Shown in pieces: positions 14,454 through 14,639 of a stretch of DNA of 14,639 nucleotides; position 1 is the first letter of the stretch, and each line of letters starts with the position of its first letter. Below the pieces are notes generated by a model. That model saw only the letters and a list, made by a program, of their open reading frames with translations, was not told where the DNA came from and did no database searches. The DNA lies in NCBI GenBank assembly GCA_007134405.1, contig SLKW01000228.1, positions 1-14,639 on the forward strand, written 5' to 3'. Both the position numbers and the translations under genes were made by a program. The stretch comes from Paracoccaceae bacterium (GTDB lineage Bacteria; Pseudomonadota; Alphaproteobacteria; Rhodobacterales; Rhodobacteraceae).

Positions 14454-14639
14454 TCACCTCCGCGCGTCGGCATCCTTCTCAGCATTCAACCCACGAACAG
14501 GCGGAAAGCGGTCGGCGATGATGCGTGCGAGCGCGGCCTGGTGGTTGACGCCAGTCTTCCCGTAGACCGCCTTCAGGTGGGTCCGCGCCGTGTTCAGGCT
14601 GACGCCGAGGCTTTCGGCCACGAAGGTCATCCCGCGTCC
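14454..14639 (-). CDS. LuxR-type HTH transcriptional regulator, C-terminal part (cut by right edge)
   Basis: The minus-strand frame enters from the right edge and ends at TGA 14454-14456, giving 61 residues. It begins GRGMTFVAESLGVSLNTART and goes on with HLKAVYGKTGVNHQAALAR, the standard LuxR/FixJ/NarL helix-turn-helix: the I/V-A-E-x-L-G-V-S turn, the T-x-x-T-H-L-K recognition helix, then K-T-G-V and a Q-A-A-L helix that dimerises. The N-terminal sensor or receiver domain is outside the window, so the signal is unknown. The tail after the HTH (about 20 residues, charged) is ordinary. Confidence 0.85.
   Translation of the reverse strand, partial: GRGMTFVAESLGVSLNTARTHLKAVYGKTGVNHQAALARIIADRFPPVRGLNAEKDADARR

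Noticed and set aside
1..14639. CRISPR array, tRNA or rRNA genes
   Set aside because: No regularly spaced 25-40-base repeats and no cloverleaf or rRNA-like sequence were seen.

Overview
The window has high GC, mostly short intergenic gaps and alphaproteobacterial-type gene content: a signal-peptide/SH3/DUF1236 protein, a limonene-monooxygenase-like flavin enzyme and a hipBA module. I infer an alphaproteobacterium, possibly a rhodobacterial or rhizobial lineage. That assignment rests on recognised families only, not on a phylogenetic marker.

Region 1 (1-8563, all on the minus strand) is the main feature. It is a long, tightly packed gene set read from right to left: a soluble Hanks-type Ser/Thr kinase, an FHA-domain protein, a PP2C phosphatase, a degenerate P-loop GTPase, a large dynamin-like GTPase, a second smaller GTPase, a Roadblock/LC7-like protein, and a gene cut by the left edge. 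Stop and start codons overlap or nearly touch at most junctions, so I read it as one operon. It joins a phosphorylation switch (writer, reader, eraser) to three GTPases and a Roadblock protein, a fold known elsewhere to regulate or scaffold GTPases. One of the three GTPases has lost the G3 DxxG motif that its paralogue in the same operon keeps. I know of no named system with this exact composition, and its role is unknown; membrane remodelling, cell polarity, envelope stress and phage defence are all possible.

Region 2 (8564-11700) has a 531-base divergent intergenic region, a plus-strand LLM-class flavin monooxygenase ending at a UUCG hairpin terminator, then about 700 bases holding the frameshifted C-terminal remnant of a RecD/UvrD-like helicase. 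It ends with a secreted SH3 / glycine-zipper / DUF1236 protein that has a clear intrinsic terminator. Four 11-bp tandem repeats lie just beyond.

Region 3 (11769-14639) looks like an accessory or decayed zone. A complete hipBA toxin-antitoxin pair (minus strand) has an AT-rich promoter region. It is flanked by broken genes: a possible transposase start, a possible penicillin-acylase-family tail, and a 23-codon ORF with a very good ribosome binding site. The right edge cuts through the C-terminal DNA-binding domain of a LuxR-type regulator.
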